This document shows, piece by piece, positions 36,059 through 44,971 of a stretch of 64,000 bases of DNA. The stretch lies in the NCBI GenBank assembly GCA_016789005.1, contig JAEURA010000334.1, forward strand, positions 1-64,000. The letters are read 5' to 3'. The translations under genes and the position numbers were made by a program. Under the pieces are notes generated by a model that was not told where the DNA came from, searched no databases, and saw nothing but the letters and a program-made list of their open reading frames with translations. The stretch comes from Anaerolineae bacterium (GTDB lineage: Bacteria; Chloroflexota; Anaerolineae; Aggregatilineales; Phototrophicaceae). Position 1 is the stretch's first letter. Every line of letters begins with the position of its first letter.

Positions 36059-36220
36059 ATGAAGTCGAATCTCGTTCTGCTCAGCACGTGGGTTGGTTCC
36101 GATATGCGCCGCACCAAGATGATCATGCTGGTCACCATGCTCGCGCTGAGCCTCGTCGGCGTCGGCATCGTCGGCGCGGATGGTTCTTCCGGTGGTGGAC
36201 CTGACGTCCCGCATCCGTAA
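36059..36220 (+). CDS. 53-residue peptide precursor with signal sequence and Gly/Pro-rich tail
   Basis: Too short for most gene finders. ATG 36,059 has AAGGAG 8 nt upstream, a very good ribosome site. Residues 1-20 are mixed with basic residues (MRRTK at 16-20), 21-40 are a hydrophobic segment (MIMLVTMLALSLVGVGIVGA), and the last 13 residues are DGSSGGGPDVPHP. If a signal peptidase cuts after the GA at 39-40, a 13-residue peptide is released. This is the layout of secreted signalling peptides or small bacteriocins. No family is recognised. It lies 54 bp before the NHLP-like gene on the same strand. Confidence 0.55.
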   Translation: MKSNLVLLSTWVGSDMRRTKMIMLVTMLALSLVGVGIVGADGSSGGGPDVPHP

Positions 36221-36277
36221 GTTCATTGTAAGGAACTAGTTTTCCCGCAAGTTCAACTGGGTGACTGAGGAGACGTG

Positions 36278-36574
36278 ATGGCTCTAGCCAACCCGCGCCA
36301 GAACCCCCTCGAAATCATTGACCTTCCCGCGTCTGTACGTCGTCGCGGACCGGTCTGGCGCGGCTATCTTATAGGTCAGGACGAAAAACGGCGGATCAAT
36401 CGCATGTTGACCAGCGCACTTCTGGACGACGCCTTGTGCGCCCGGCTGGTATACGATCGAGATTCGAGCCTATTGTCTTCGTTCGGGTTATCACTAGAAA
36501 CGCAACAATGGCTTCGCGGTATCCAGGCAGAATCACTGGAGGAGCTGGCAGGCGAAATCTCGCTGCAGCTGTGA
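36278..36574 (+). CDS. 98-residue protein resembling NHLP-clan (Os1348/Franean-type) leader peptides
   Basis: ATG 36,278 with GAGGAG 5 nt upstream; GTG 36,275 is too close to that site. Residues about 40-98 follow the pattern of the NHLP leader clan: INRMLTSALLDDALCARLVY, DRDSSLLSSFGLS, then LETQQWLRGIQAESLEELAGEI, where the last helix ends in the LEELA motif. In that clan the leader directs modification of a C-terminal core, but here no core follows, as the protein ends 6 residues later. It may act in trans or as a stand-alone binding protein. Residues 1-35 are basic and unassigned. The nearest genes are the 53-residue peptide and a receiver domain. Confidence 0.5.
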   Translation: MALANPRQNPLEIIDLPASVRRRGPVWRGYLIGQDEKRRINRMLTSALLDDALCARLVYDRDSSLLSSFGLSLETQQWLRGIQAESLEELAGEISLQL

Positions 36575-36612
36575 AATGGATAATTCAGAACGCCACCAAC
36601 TCATGACTGACT

Positions 36613-36644
36613 GAGCCGGACGCAGGAATCTGGACGTCCGGCTC
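36613..36644 (+). terminator. Hairpin between the NHLP-like gene and the receiver gene
   Basis: GAGCCGGACG (36,613-36,622) and CGTCCGGCTC (36,635-36,644) form a perfect 10-bp stem with a 12-nt loop. Few T bases follow, so this may be a partial terminator or a processing site. Confidence 0.5.
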
Positions 36645-36685
36645 TCTGGGTTATCGCGCTGTGGTCGTAGGACAAAGCAGGAATA

Positions 36686-37066
36686 ATGAGCAGAATCATC
36701 CTGGTCGTGGACGATGAACTGTCGATGACGCACATGCTGAACTTGATCCTGCGCAAAAAGGGATTTGAAGTTCTGGTGACGACCGACCCGCTTCAGGTGG
36801 AAGGAATTCTCGATTCGACGACGCCCGATCTCATCATCCTGGACTATATGATGCCCGGTCTTGATGGGATTCGTCTGTGCCGCAGGATTCGCGACAGGCT
36901 GGACACCCGCCAAACCCCCATCTTCATGCTTTCGGCGTTGAGCGACGTGCAGGTCATTCGTGACAGCCGTGCCGCTGGCGCTGACGAATACTTCACGAAA
37001 GATGAGCTGGCGACGCGCATGATGCACGAAATCAACCGCCGCATTCCGCCTGCTGCTGCCGTGTAA
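36686..37066 (+). CDS. Single-domain response regulator (REC)
   Basis: 126 residues, only a receiver domain. VVDDE (7-11), phosphoacceptor Asp53 in LIILDYMMPG, Ser83 in FMLSAL, and Lys105 in YFTKDEL are all in place, so it should be phosphorylated normally. It has no output domain, so it must act by protein contact, like CheY or Spo0F. The cognate kinase is not adjacent; the kinases at 26,418 and 27,635 are the nearest. Confidence 0.92.
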   Translation: MSRIILVVDDELSMTHMLNLILRKKGFEVLVTTDPLQVEGILDSTTPDLIILDYMMPGLDGIRLCRRIRDRLDTRQTPIFMLSALSDVQVIRDSRAAGADEYFTKDELATRMMHEINRRIPPAAAV

Positions 37067-37135
37067 CCGCGAAACAGCGTACCGCCGTGCCGAGATTCCG
37101 AGCGACAGCCCGTCGCTCTTTTTGATTCCACCAGG

Positions 37136-37166
37136 TTGCCACAATCGTTCCCCTCAGCGTTATAAT
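37136..37166 (+). promoter_or_regulatory. Candidate promoter of the glycerol operon
   Basis: A perfect -10 TATAAT (37,161-37,166) has a TTGCCA at 37,136-37,141, with a longer than usual spacer of 19 bp. The glpK start is about 50 nt downstream. Confidence 0.55.
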
Positions 37167-37220
37167 GACGGCGAAAAGACTATGGCGTAGAAAGTGTTTG
37201 CGCGGATGAAGATGGATTCG

Positions 37221-38714
37221 ATGGCGCGTTACGTTCTTTCCCTCGACCAGGGGACGACTTCCTCACGGGCGATCCTGTTTGACCACGCCGGGCAGATCGC
37301 CGCGTCGGCGCAGCAGGAGTTTCGACAGATCTATCCACAGCCGGGCTGGGTGGAACACGATCCGCAGGACATCTGGCGGACTCAGCTGGACGTGGCGCAG
37401 ACCGTGCTGAGCCGGTTGGGGCTGACGGCGCAGGACGTAGCGGCGATCGGCATCACCAACCAGCGCGAGACGACGCTGCTGTGGGACCGCCGAACCGGTG
37501 AACCGGTCGCCAATGCCATCGTCTGGCAGTGCCGTCGGACGGCGGCGATGTGCGAAGCGTTGAAGGCGGAGGGGTTCGACCGGGTGATCGCCGAGGCGAC
37601 CGGGTTGGTCACCGATGCCTATTTCTCCGGGACCAAACTGGCGTGGCTGCTGGACAACATCCCCGGCGTCCGTGAGCGCGCCGAACGTGGAGAACTGGCG
37701 TTTGGCACGGTTGACACGTTCCTGATCTGGCGGCTGACGGAGGGAAGGGCGCACCTGACGGACGTGAGCAACGCCAGTCGAACGCTGCTCTATGACATCC
37801 GCGCCGGTGACTGGAGCCAGCCGATCCTGGATCGGCTGCGTATTCCCCGTTCCGTCCTGCCGCGCGTTTTGCCCAGCAGCGCCGACTATGGGACGACCAC
37901 CCTGCTGGGGGACGGCGAAATCGTCATCGCCGGCGTGGCAGGCGATCAACAGGCAGCGACCTTCGGTCAGGTCTGTCATCAGCCGGGACTGGCGAAGAAT
38001 ACGTACGGCACAGGCTGCTTCATGCTGATGAACACCGGCAGCGAAGCCGTTGTTTCGAAGAACCGCCTGCTCACCACCGTCGCCTGGAAGCTGGGCGAGA
38101 ATCAGCCGACCCAGTACGCGCTGGAGGGCAGCGTCTTCATCGCCGGGGCAGCCGTTCAGTGGCTCCGCGACGAAATGGGATTGATACGCGACTCGGCGGA
38201 GAGCGAAGCGCTGGCGCGTTCCGTCGACGACTCTGGCGGGGTCTACGTTGTGCCGGCGTTCGTCGGATTGGGCGCGCCGCACTGGGATCAATTCGCGCGT
38301 GGGGCGGTCGTCGGCTTGACTCGCGGCAGTGGTCGCGCGCAGATCGTTCGCGCTACGCTGGAGAGCGTCGCCTATCAGACGCGCGATGTCGTCGAGGCGA
38401 TGCAGGCGGACAGCGGTCTGCGCCTCACCGCCCTGCGGGTGGACGGCGGGATGGTGCGCAACGACTTCCTGATGCAGTTCCAAGCCGACATCCTGGGCGT
38501 GCCGGTGCAGCGCCCGGTGGTGACCGAGACGACGGCGTTGGGCGCGGCGTACCTGGCAGGTCTGGCGACGCGCTTCTGGGAGACCCTGGATCAGATCGCC
38601 GCGCAGTGGCGGGTCGAGCGCACCTTCGAACCGGCGATGTCTGCCGACCGCCGGGAAGCGCTGGCGGCGGGCTGGCGCAAAGCTGTAGACCGTGCGAAGC
38701 AGTGGGTAGAATGA
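37221..38714 (+). CDS. glpK: Glycerol kinase
   Basis: 497 residues from ATG 37,221 ([21 protein letters not shown]), chosen for the match with the family N-terminus; in-frame ATG 37,212 and GTG 37,194 are alternatives. Landmarks: DQGTTSSRA (phosphate loop), [39 protein letters not shown], and [11 protein letters not shown]. The enzyme makes sn-glycerol-3-phosphate from glycerol and ATP. It is the first gene of a unit with the fused glpAB and glpC, so glycerol enters the dehydrogenase complex directly. No uptake facilitator gene (glpF) is in the window. Confidence 0.95.
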   Translation: MARYVLSLDQGTTSSRAILFDHAGQIAASAQQEFRQIYPQPGWVEHDPQDIWRTQLDVAQTVLSRLGLTAQDVAAIGITNQRETTLLWDRRTGEPVANAIVWQCRRTAAMCEALKAEGFDRVIAEATGLVTDAYFSGTKLAWLLDNIPGVRERAERGELAFGTVDTFLIWRLTEGRAHLTDVSNASRTLLYDIRAGDWSQPILDRLRIPRSVLPRVLPSSADYGTTTLLGDGEIVIAGVAGDQQAATFGQVCHQPGLAKNTYGTGCFMLMNTGSEAVVSKNRLLTTVAWKLGENQPTQYALEGSVFIAGAAVQWLRDEMGLIRDSAESEALARSVDDSGGVYVVPAFVGLGAPHWDQFARGAVVGLTRGSGRAQIVRATLESVAYQTRDVVEAMQADSGLRLTALRVDGGMVRNDFLMQFQADILGVPVQRPVVTETTALGAAYLAGLATRFWETLDQIAAQWRVERTFEPAMSADRREALAAGWRKAVDRAKQWVE

Positions 38715-38723
38715 GCCAAATCG

Positions 38724-41522
38724 ATGGACTGTGACGTATTGGTGATCGGCGGCGGGGCGACCGGCGGCGGGATCGCCTGGGACCTGGCGCTTCGAGGGGT
38801 CCGGGTGGTGCTGGTCGAAATGGGCGATCTGGCGACCGGGACGAGCGGGCGCTATCACGGACTGCTGCATTCGGGCGCGCGCTACGCCGTCCGCGATCCG
38901 GAAAGCGCCAGAGAGTGTATCGACGAGAATCGCATCCTGCGCCGCATCGCGCCGGAGGCGGTCGAGGATACCGGCGGGTATTTTGTCCTCTGTCCGGGCG
39001 ATGATCCGACTTATGCCGAAAAATTCGTCCAAGGCTGCGCCGACGCCGGCATCCCGACGCGCGAAGTCAGCCTATCGGAAGCGCTGCGCCGCGAACGGAT
39101 CCTCAATCCCCGCCTGGAAGCCGTCTACGAAGTGCCGGACGGCTCCTGCGACGCCTGGGACCTGCTGCACGGGTTGATGGCAGGGGCAAAAGCGACCGGC
39201 AAGGCGACTTTTCTCACCTATCATCGGGTGGAGGCGTTCCACAAGACGGGAAACCGCCTCACCGGCGCGCGGCTGCGCAATCTGCGCAATGACCAGACCT
39301 TCGATGTCGGTTTCGCCGCTGCCATCAACGCCGCCGGACCCTGGGCGGCGCAGATTGGCGAGATGGCGGGCGCGTCGTTCAAGATGCGACTCAGCCGGGG
39401 GGCGATGCTGGCGTACAACATCCGCTGGGTGAACACGGTCATCAACAAACTGCGCGCCCCTGGCGACGGCGACATCTTCGTCCCGGTCGGCACGGTGAGC
39501 GTGATCGGCACGACCAGCGTCGCCACCGACGATCCCGGCGATGTCCGCGTCGAACGCTGGGAGGTGGAACGTATCCTGGACGAGACGGAGGCGATGACGC
39601 CGGGGATCAGCCGTGCGCGCATCCTGCGCGCCTGGGGTGGCGTTCGTCCACTCTATGATCCCGGCGGCGACGGGCGCGGCGCGAAGCGCACTTTCACCGT
39701 GCTGGATCATGCCGAGACGGATGGCGTCGAGGGGCTGATCAGCATCCTGGGCGGCAAGCTGACGACGTACCGGCTGATGGCAGAAAAAGCCTGCGACGTG
39801 GTCTGCGCCAAGCTCGGTGTGACTGCCATCTGCCGAACCGCCGAGACGACGCTGCCTTCCGCCGAGCCGCATCTGCATCGCCTGTCCGACCGTCTGAATG
39901 CACTGGAACACGGCGAGAACCGGGGCGCGCTGATCTGCGAGTGCGAAATCGTGACCGAACGGCAGATTCGCGCAGCGCTTCAGGTGGGCGATGTGAATAC
40001 GCTGCACGATCTGCGCCGTGACCTGCGGGTCGGCATGGGACCCTGCCAGGGCGGGTTCTGCGCCTATCGCACGGCGGCGATCCGTCATGAAGTTGTTCAG
40101 GACAGCCCAGAACACACCCTGGAGCTGCTGCGCGAATTTGCCGAGCGCCGATTCCTGGGGATGAAGCCGCTGCTCTGGGGGCACAATCTGCGTCAAGTGC
40201 TGCTGGCGGAGCACCTTTACAGGCGCGTGATGGGGTTAGGGAGCGCCGGAACGGCGCAGACCGCCCCGGACTGGTCGAATGCCCGCCGCCCGGCGCTGAG
40301 TTTTACAAATGGACGTCCGCCGCGCATCGTGGTCGTAGGCGCGGGACTTGCCGGTCTGACGGCGGCGCTCACTGCCGCCGATGCCGGGGCGAAAGTAGAA
40401 GTTCTGGCGATGGGGCAAGGGGCGCTGACCCTGCATCCGGGCTGGATCGAGACCGGCGATGTCGATGTTCTCGCCGAGAACCCCGCCCATCCCTACGCCC
40501 GATCGCGGGAGTCGCTGGCGGTCGGCTTAGCCGTCATCGATAGTCGCGTACCGCTGGAATCGAGCGCCGAACCGGGCAGACCGATTCGCGCCATCACGGC
40601 TGCCGGCTTCCTGAGATCGGTGGCGTTCACGGTGGGCGAGCCGTATCCGGCGCTGACCGACCGCCGGGTCCTAATCGTCGGTTTCGACGGATGGCGTGAC
40701 TTTTACCCGACCTTGTGCGCCGACAATCTGCGCCGACAGGGGGTCGATGCTGCGGCGATCTCCATCCCGCTGCCGGTGAAGATGGGCAACTTCGACACCT
40801 GGACGGTCGATGTCGCCGCCTGGCTGGATACCCCCGCCGGGCTGCGCACCCTGATCGACGCTGTCAAGCCGAAGCGCGCCGGCGCGCAGGTGATCGCCTT
40901 CCCTGCGGTGCTGGGATTCAAGCCGGAGACGCGGCATATCTTGGCGGAAGAACTGGGCTGCCCGGTGGTCGAGATCCCCACGCTGACTCCATCCGTGCCC
41001 GGTCTGCGCCTCTACCACCGTCTGCGGACCGCGCTCCTGGCAGCCGGGGCGCGTTTCACTGTAGGCACATCTGTTCAGGGATTCGCCTACGAAGGAGAAC
41101 GGGCTGCCGGCGTCTATGCCGAGACAGCGGCGCATCATCGCCCGCGGCTGGTCCCTGCCGACGCGGTGATCCTGGCGACTGGCGGCTTGTATGGCGGCGG
41201 GCTGGAGAGCGACTATCGGGGGGCGGTTCATGAGACGGTCGGTGGCATGAACGTCGTTGAGACCGTGCCGGTGGCGGAATGGTTTTCCGCGCCGCTGTTA
41301 GGAGACATCTCTCAGCCGATTCACCGCGTCGGCGTGCTGACCGACCACGCGCTGCGTCCGCTCGACAGCGCTAGCGGTGCTGTAGCGGGAAATCTGTTTG
41401 CCGCCGGCAGACTGCTGGCGGGCAGCAGCCCGGTCATCGAAGGCTGCACGGAAGGCGTCGATATTGCCAGCGGAGCGCATGCTGCCATCCAGGCGATACA
41501 TGCGCTTCAGCAGGCGAGATGA
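38724..41522 (+). CDS. glpAB: Fused anaerobic glycerol-3-phosphate dehydrogenase subunits A and B
   Basis: 932 residues. About 1-510 is GlpA: FAD motif VLVIGGGATGGGIAWDLALRG, GTSGRYHGLLHSGARYA, SILGGKLTTYRLMAEKACD, then a BFD-like iron-sulphur domain with CECE (about 404-407) and GPCQGGFC (about 438-445). From about 532 a second Rossmann FAD protein follows (RIVVVGAGLAGLTAALTAADAG, to SSPVIEGCTEGVDIASGA), which is GlpB. In E. coli these are separate genes; here one polypeptide joins them without a stop or frameshift. The complex oxidises glycerol-3-phosphate to dihydroxyacetone phosphate at the membrane. It starts 9 bp after glpK. Confidence 0.92.
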   Translation: MDCDVLVIGGGATGGGIAWDLALRGVRVVLVEMGDLATGTSGRYHGLLHSGARYAVRDPESARECIDENRILRRIAPEAVEDTGGYFVLCPGDDPTYAEKFVQGCADAGIPTREVSLSEALRRERILNPRLEAVYEVPDGSCDAWDLLHGLMAGAKATGKATFLTYHRVEAFHKTGNRLTGARLRNLRNDQTFDVGFAAAINAAGPWAAQIGEMAGASFKMRLSRGAMLAYNIRWVNTVINKLRAPGDGDIFVPVGTVSVIGTTSVATDDPGDVRVERWEVERILDETEAMTPGISRARILRAWGGVRPLYDPGGDGRGAKRTFTVLDHAETDGVEGLISILGGKLTTYRLMAEKACDVVCAKLGVTAICRTAETTLPSAEPHLHRLSDRLNALEHGENRGALICECEIVTERQIRAALQVGDVNTLHDLRRDLRVGMGPCQGGFCAYRTAAIRHEVVQDSPEHTLELLREFAERRFLGMKPLLWGHNLRQVLLAEHLYRRVMGLGSAGTAQTAPDWSNARRPALSFTNGRPPRIVVVGAGLAGLTAALTAADAGAKVEVLAMGQGALTLHPGWIETGDVDVLAENPAHPYARSRESLAVGLAVIDSRVPLESSAEPGRPIRAITAAGFLRSVAFTVGEPYPALTDRRVLIVGFDGWRDFYPTLCADNLRRQGVDAAAISIPLPVKMGNFDTWTVDVAAWLDTPAGLRTLIDAVKPKRAGAQVIAFPAVLGFKPETRHILAEELGCPVVEIPTLTPSVPGLRLYHRLRTALLAAGARFTVGTSVQGFAYEGERAAGVYAETAAHHRPRLVPADAVILATGGLYGGGLESDYRGAVHETVGGMNVVETVPVAEWFSAPLLGDISQPIHRVGVLTDHALRPLDSASGAVAGNLFAAGRLLAGSSPVIEGCTEGVDIASGAHAAIQAIHALQQAR

Positions 41523-41537
41523 TGGCAAAGGTGTGAC

Positions 41538-42827
41538 GTGACTTCTCTGATCAAACCGGAATTCATCCAGGATCAGCTTGCGCAGGATCAGTATTTCGCA
41601 GCAGAGTTCACTGCCGATCTGTGCGTGAAGTGCAACATCTGCACATCGGCGTGTCCGGTGGCTCCTGTCACCGAGCTGTTCCCCGGACCCAAGACCGTAG
41701 GACCCCAGGCGCAGCGCTTCCGTATGACCGAGCCGCGCGGAAGCGACTCGCCGGACAAGAGCGTGGATTACTGCTCCGGATGTGGTGTTTGCACGATGGT
41801 CTGCCCGCATGGCGTCAAGATCATGGAAATGAACGCCCGCGCTCGCGAGCGGCTCTACGATGGGAAGATTCCGCTGCGCAACCGGCTTCTGGGACGCTCG
41901 GAACTGATGGGCAAATTCGGTCACCGCTTTGCCCCGCTGGTCAACTGGGGGGCGAATCTGCGCCCGGCGCGCATCATCGTCGAGAAGGTGATCGGTATTC
42001 ACCGCGACGCCCCACTTCCGAATTTCAAGTTCACGTCGTTCCGCGACTGGTTTGCCCGCCACAAGCCGCAGCCGGAGGGTGAACGGCGTGGTCAGATCGC
42101 CTATTTTCATGCCTGCGCTGGAAACTATTTCGAGCTGGCGACCTCGCAGGCGGCGGTCATGGTGTTGGCGCACAACGGCTATGATGTGGTCCTGCCGGAA
42201 CAGAACTGCTGCGGGCTGCCCATGCAGTCCAACGGCGAATTCGATGCGGCGCGCGCCCACGCCCGTCGAAACCTGAACTGGCTGCGCGAGTATGCCGAAC
42301 GCGGCGTTCCGATTGTCGGGGCGAGCACCAGCTGCACGCTCAGCCTGAAATCGGACTATCGCGAGATCCTTCAGCTTGAACACCCAGCGCGCGATGTGGT
42401 CGCTGCCGATACCTACGACATCAGCGAGTTCCTGCTGATGCTGGCACGACGCGGGGAACTGCGTCAGGATTTTCGACCCTTCACGATGGAGGGCGTGCTG
42501 CTTTACCACGCCCCCTGCCAGCAGAAGGCGCACAACATGGGGCAGCCGGCGCTCGACCTGTTCGATCTCGTCCCTGGACTGCGCGTGCGTCTGGCAGATG
42601 CAGCGTGCTGCGGCATCGCCGGGACCTATGGCTACAAAGTAGAGAAGTACCAGATCGGCATGGATGTCGGGCGTCCGCTCTTCGAGCAGGCGACTGCGCC
42701 GGACATCGCCAGCCCGGTGATCTGCGACAGCGAGACCTGCCGCTGGCAGATCGCCCATGCGACGGGCAAGCGCGTTGTTCATCCGGTGCAGGTCCTCGCG
42801 GCAGCCTATGGGTTGATGGCGTTGTGA
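41538..42827 (+). CDS. glpC: Anaerobic glycerol-3-phosphate dehydrogenase subunit C
   Basis: 429 residues from GTG 41,538 with AAAGGTG upstream. Two 4Fe-4S ferredoxin-type sites: CVKCNICTSACP (29-40) and CSGCGVCTMVCP (79-90). Two CCG domains follow (CCGLPMQS near 225 and CCGIAGTYGYKVEKY near 356), which bind further cofactors in GlpC and heterodisulfide-reductase B-like subunits. It anchors the GlpAB dimer to the membrane and passes electrons to menaquinone in E. coli. Its last 4 bases overlap the start of the SGNH gene. Confidence 0.93.
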   Translation: MTSLIKPEFIQDQLAQDQYFAAEFTADLCVKCNICTSACPVAPVTELFPGPKTVGPQAQRFRMTEPRGSDSPDKSVDYCSGCGVCTMVCPHGVKIMEMNARARERLYDGKIPLRNRLLGRSELMGKFGHRFAPLVNWGANLRPARIIVEKVIGIHRDAPLPNFKFTSFRDWFARHKPQPEGERRGQIAYFHACAGNYFELATSQAAVMVLAHNGYDVVLPEQNCCGLPMQSNGEFDAARAHARRNLNWLREYAERGVPIVGASTSCTLSLKSDYREILQLEHPARDVVAADTYDISEFLLMLARRGELRQDFRPFTMEGVLLYHAPCQQKAHNMGQPALDLFDLVPGLRVRLADAACCGIAGTYGYKVEKYQIGMDVGRPLFEQATAPDIASPVICDSETCRWQIAHATGKRVVHPVQVLAAAYGLMAL

Positions 42828-43660
42828 GCGCTCCGCAGGGCAAACCCCCGCCGACGCGCGGCGCGATCTGGGCACGCCGGCTGATCGCGGCGCTGACCGG
42901 GGTGATTTTGGCGCTGCTGCTGCTGGAAGGGCTGCTCTCGCTCGACCCGGTCGGGCTGCGCTATATCCGTGACTACAAGATTCTGACCGATCAGATCATC
43001 CCGGCTCCGGCGGGCTACACCTACGCGGCGGGGCGTTATACCCTGTCGCGCAGCGTCGTCACCATGCTGGAAGATGGCACGCGGCTCGTCCCGGACAGCA
43101 GTTCGAGCAGCGCATCTCTGCTGGTTTTCGTCGGCGACAGCGTGACCTTTGGTCTGGGAGTCAGCGATGAACAGACCTTCGTCAACCTGGTCGCCCAGAC
43201 GATGCCCAACGCCCGCGTCGTCAATGCTGGGATGCCCGCTTTCAACATCACCAACATCCGCCGCGCCGTCGAAACTGAGCCGCCAGAGGCGCGCATCATT
43301 TACCTGATCAGCGACAATGACGCCGATCCGATTTTCGAACCGAGTTTTGCGCCGCAAGACCGCTTCCCCGATCTGCCCTGGACGGCGCTGTACTGGCGTT
43401 TTCTGCCGGTTGTCCTGCAAGCGGGCGATCCGCGTTTCAGCAACGCCGGGCGCGACCTGGAGGCGTACCAGAATGAGGTGAGCGCCCTCAGCGACGATCC
43501 GCGCGTGCTGATCGTCGGCTATGACGACGTGCTGACGCCGATCACCCCCGGCGCGATCCGCATCCCGCCGTATACCACCCGCCTGAGCTTCGCCGACAAG
43601 CACCCGGACGCGAACGGGCATCGTCAGATTGCCGAAGCGCTCCTGAACCTGCTAAAATAA
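42824..43660 (+). CDS. Membrane-anchored SGNH/GDSL-type hydrolase
   Basis: 278 residues from GTG 42,824, whose GTGA overlaps the glpC stop, so translation is coupled. An N-terminal hydrophobic helix (about 18-38) is a signal anchor. The GDSL block I is LVFVGDSVTFGLG with Ser as nucleophile; the C-terminal block V is DKHPDANGHRQIAEAL with the Asp-x-x-His pair. Blocks II and III are not obvious; NAGMPAFN may be the Gly/Asn oxyanion-hole region. The likely role is an extracytoplasmic esterase or acyl-hydrolase, perhaps releasing glycerol from esters for the operon to use; that is inference. Confidence 0.8.
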   Translation: MSAPQGKPPPTRGAIWARRLIAALTGVILALLLLEGLLSLDPVGLRYIRDYKILTDQIIPAPAGYTYAAGRYTLSRSVVTMLEDGTRLVPDSSSSSASLLVFVGDSVTFGLGVSDEQTFVNLVAQTMPNARVVNAGMPAFNITNIRRAVETEPPEARIIYLISDNDADPIFEPSFAPQDRFPDLPWTALYWRFLPVVLQAGDPRFSNAGRDLEAYQNEVSALSDDPRVLIVGYDDVLTPITPGAIRIPPYTTRLSFADKHPDANGHRQIAEALLNLLK

Positions 43661-43685
43661 TCAAATCCGCATTTGATTCTTTTTC
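43659..43685 (+). terminator. Terminator of the glycerol operon
   Basis: AATCAAAT (43,659-43,666) and ATTTGATT (43,671-43,678) form an 8-bp stem with a 4-nt loop followed by CTTTTTC. It begins in the last base pairs of the SGNH stop codon. Confidence 0.7.
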
Positions 43686-43701
43686 TTGAGGACCTTTAAC
43701 G

Positions 43702-44871
43702 ATGACGACCAAAGATATGGCGGCGGCGGGCGTGCAGTTTGAATTGAGCGTGGAACAGAAGCAGCTCCAGAAGCTTGCGCGCGACTTCGCCGCAAAAGAG
43801 ATCATTCCAGTTGCCGAACACTACGACAAGACCGGCGAGTTTCCCATCGACGTGATCAACAAGGGGCGCGAGGTCGGGCTGGTCAATCTGAACATCCCGG
43901 ATCAGTATGGTGGACCCGGAGCCAGCGTGCTGGAAGAGGCGATTGTCGCTGAAGAACTGGCGTATGGGTGTTCCGGCATCAGCACGGCGATGAGCGTCAA
44001 CAACCTGTCATCGCTGCCGATCATGCTCGGTGGTACCGATGCCCAGAAAGATCACTGGCTGGGCGAGCGCATGGTGGACAGGGGCGAACTCGCCGCCTAC
44101 TGCGTGACCGAACCGGCGGCGGGGTCGAACGTCGTCGGCATGCAGACGCGCGCCGACCGTGTTGATGGCAAGTATATGCTCAACGGCTCGAAGATCTTCA
44201 TCAGCAACGTCAACTTCGCCAGCTTCTACACCGTCTTCGCCGTCACCGACCCCGGAGCCAGGCATCGTGGAATCTCCTGCTTCGTCGTCGATCGCGATAC
44301 GCCTGGCATCAAGGTCAGCCGCCACTTCGACAAGCTGGGGCAGCGCGCGGCGGATACTGCCGAGATCACGTTTGAAAACGTCGAAGTGCCGGCGGACAAC
44401 CGCATCGGCGCCGAGGGCATGGGGTTCCTGCTGGCGATGAAGGTCTTTGATCACAGCCGTCCCGGCGTCGCAGCGGGCGCGGTCGGTGTGGCGCGGCGGG
44501 CGCTGGAAGAATCGGTGAAATACGCCAAGGAACGCGAGACTTTCGGACTGCCGATCTGGCAGCATCAGGCAATCGGACACAAGATCGCCGATATGGCGAT
44601 GAATATCGAAGCTGCCCGCCTGCTGGTGTATCAGGCGGCATGGCTGGTCGATCACGGCATTGAGAACCCGAAGGTGATCGCCATGGCGAAGGCGTTCGCA
44701 GCGGATATGGCGATGAAGGTCACGGTGGACGCCGTGCAGGTTTTCGGCGGCTATGGCTACATGCGCGAATATCCGGTCGAGAAGCTGATGCGGGATGTGA
44801 AAGTGTTCCAGATCTACGAAGGAACGAGCGAGATCCAGCGCAACGTCATCGTTCGCGAACTGTTCCGCTAG
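43702..44871 (+). CDS. Acyl-CoA dehydrogenase
   Basis: 389 residues. The FAD and substrate motifs YCVTEPAAGSNV (133-144), ISNVNFASFYTVFA, QAIGHKIADMAMN, QVFGGYGYMREYPVEKLMRD and the C-terminal YEGTSEIQR, with the catalytic base Glu373, are all present; this matches short/medium-chain acyl-CoA dehydrogenases that make trans-2-enoyl-CoA in beta-oxidation or branched-chain amino-acid breakdown. Electrons go to an ETF, which is not encoded nearby. TTGAGGACC lies upstream of the ATG. It is a single-gene unit closed by a hairpin. Confidence 0.93.
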   Translation: MTTKDMAAAGVQFELSVEQKQLQKLARDFAAKEIIPVAEHYDKTGEFPIDVINKGREVGLVNLNIPDQYGGPGASVLEEAIVAEELAYGCSGISTAMSVNNLSSLPIMLGGTDAQKDHWLGERMVDRGELAAYCVTEPAAGSNVVGMQTRADRVDGKYMLNGSKIFISNVNFASFYTVFAVTDPGARHRGISCFVVDRDTPGIKVSRHFDKLGQRAADTAEITFENVEVPADNRIGAEGMGFLLAMKVFDHSRPGVAAGAVGVARRALEESVKYAKERETFGLPIWQHQAIGHKIADMAMNIEAARLLVYQAAWLVDHGIENPKVIAMAKAFAADMAMKVTVDAVQVFGGYGYMREYPVEKLMRDVKVFQIYEGTSEIQRNVIVRELFR

Positions 44872-44895
44872 TTCGCGCCGCAGTATTCAAACTGG

Positions 44896-44926
44896 ACAGG
44901 GACGGTTTATGCCGTCCCTGTTGATT
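44896..44926 (+). terminator. Hairpin after the acyl-CoA dehydrogenase gene
   Basis: ACAGGGACGG (44,896-44,905) and CCGTCCCTGT (44,912-44,921) form a perfect 10-bp stem; a short TTGATT follows, so it is a moderate terminator. Confidence 0.6.
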
Positions 44927-44971
44927 CCGCGATAGAATAGGACGCATTGTGTCGGGCTCAGATAGTTCTGA

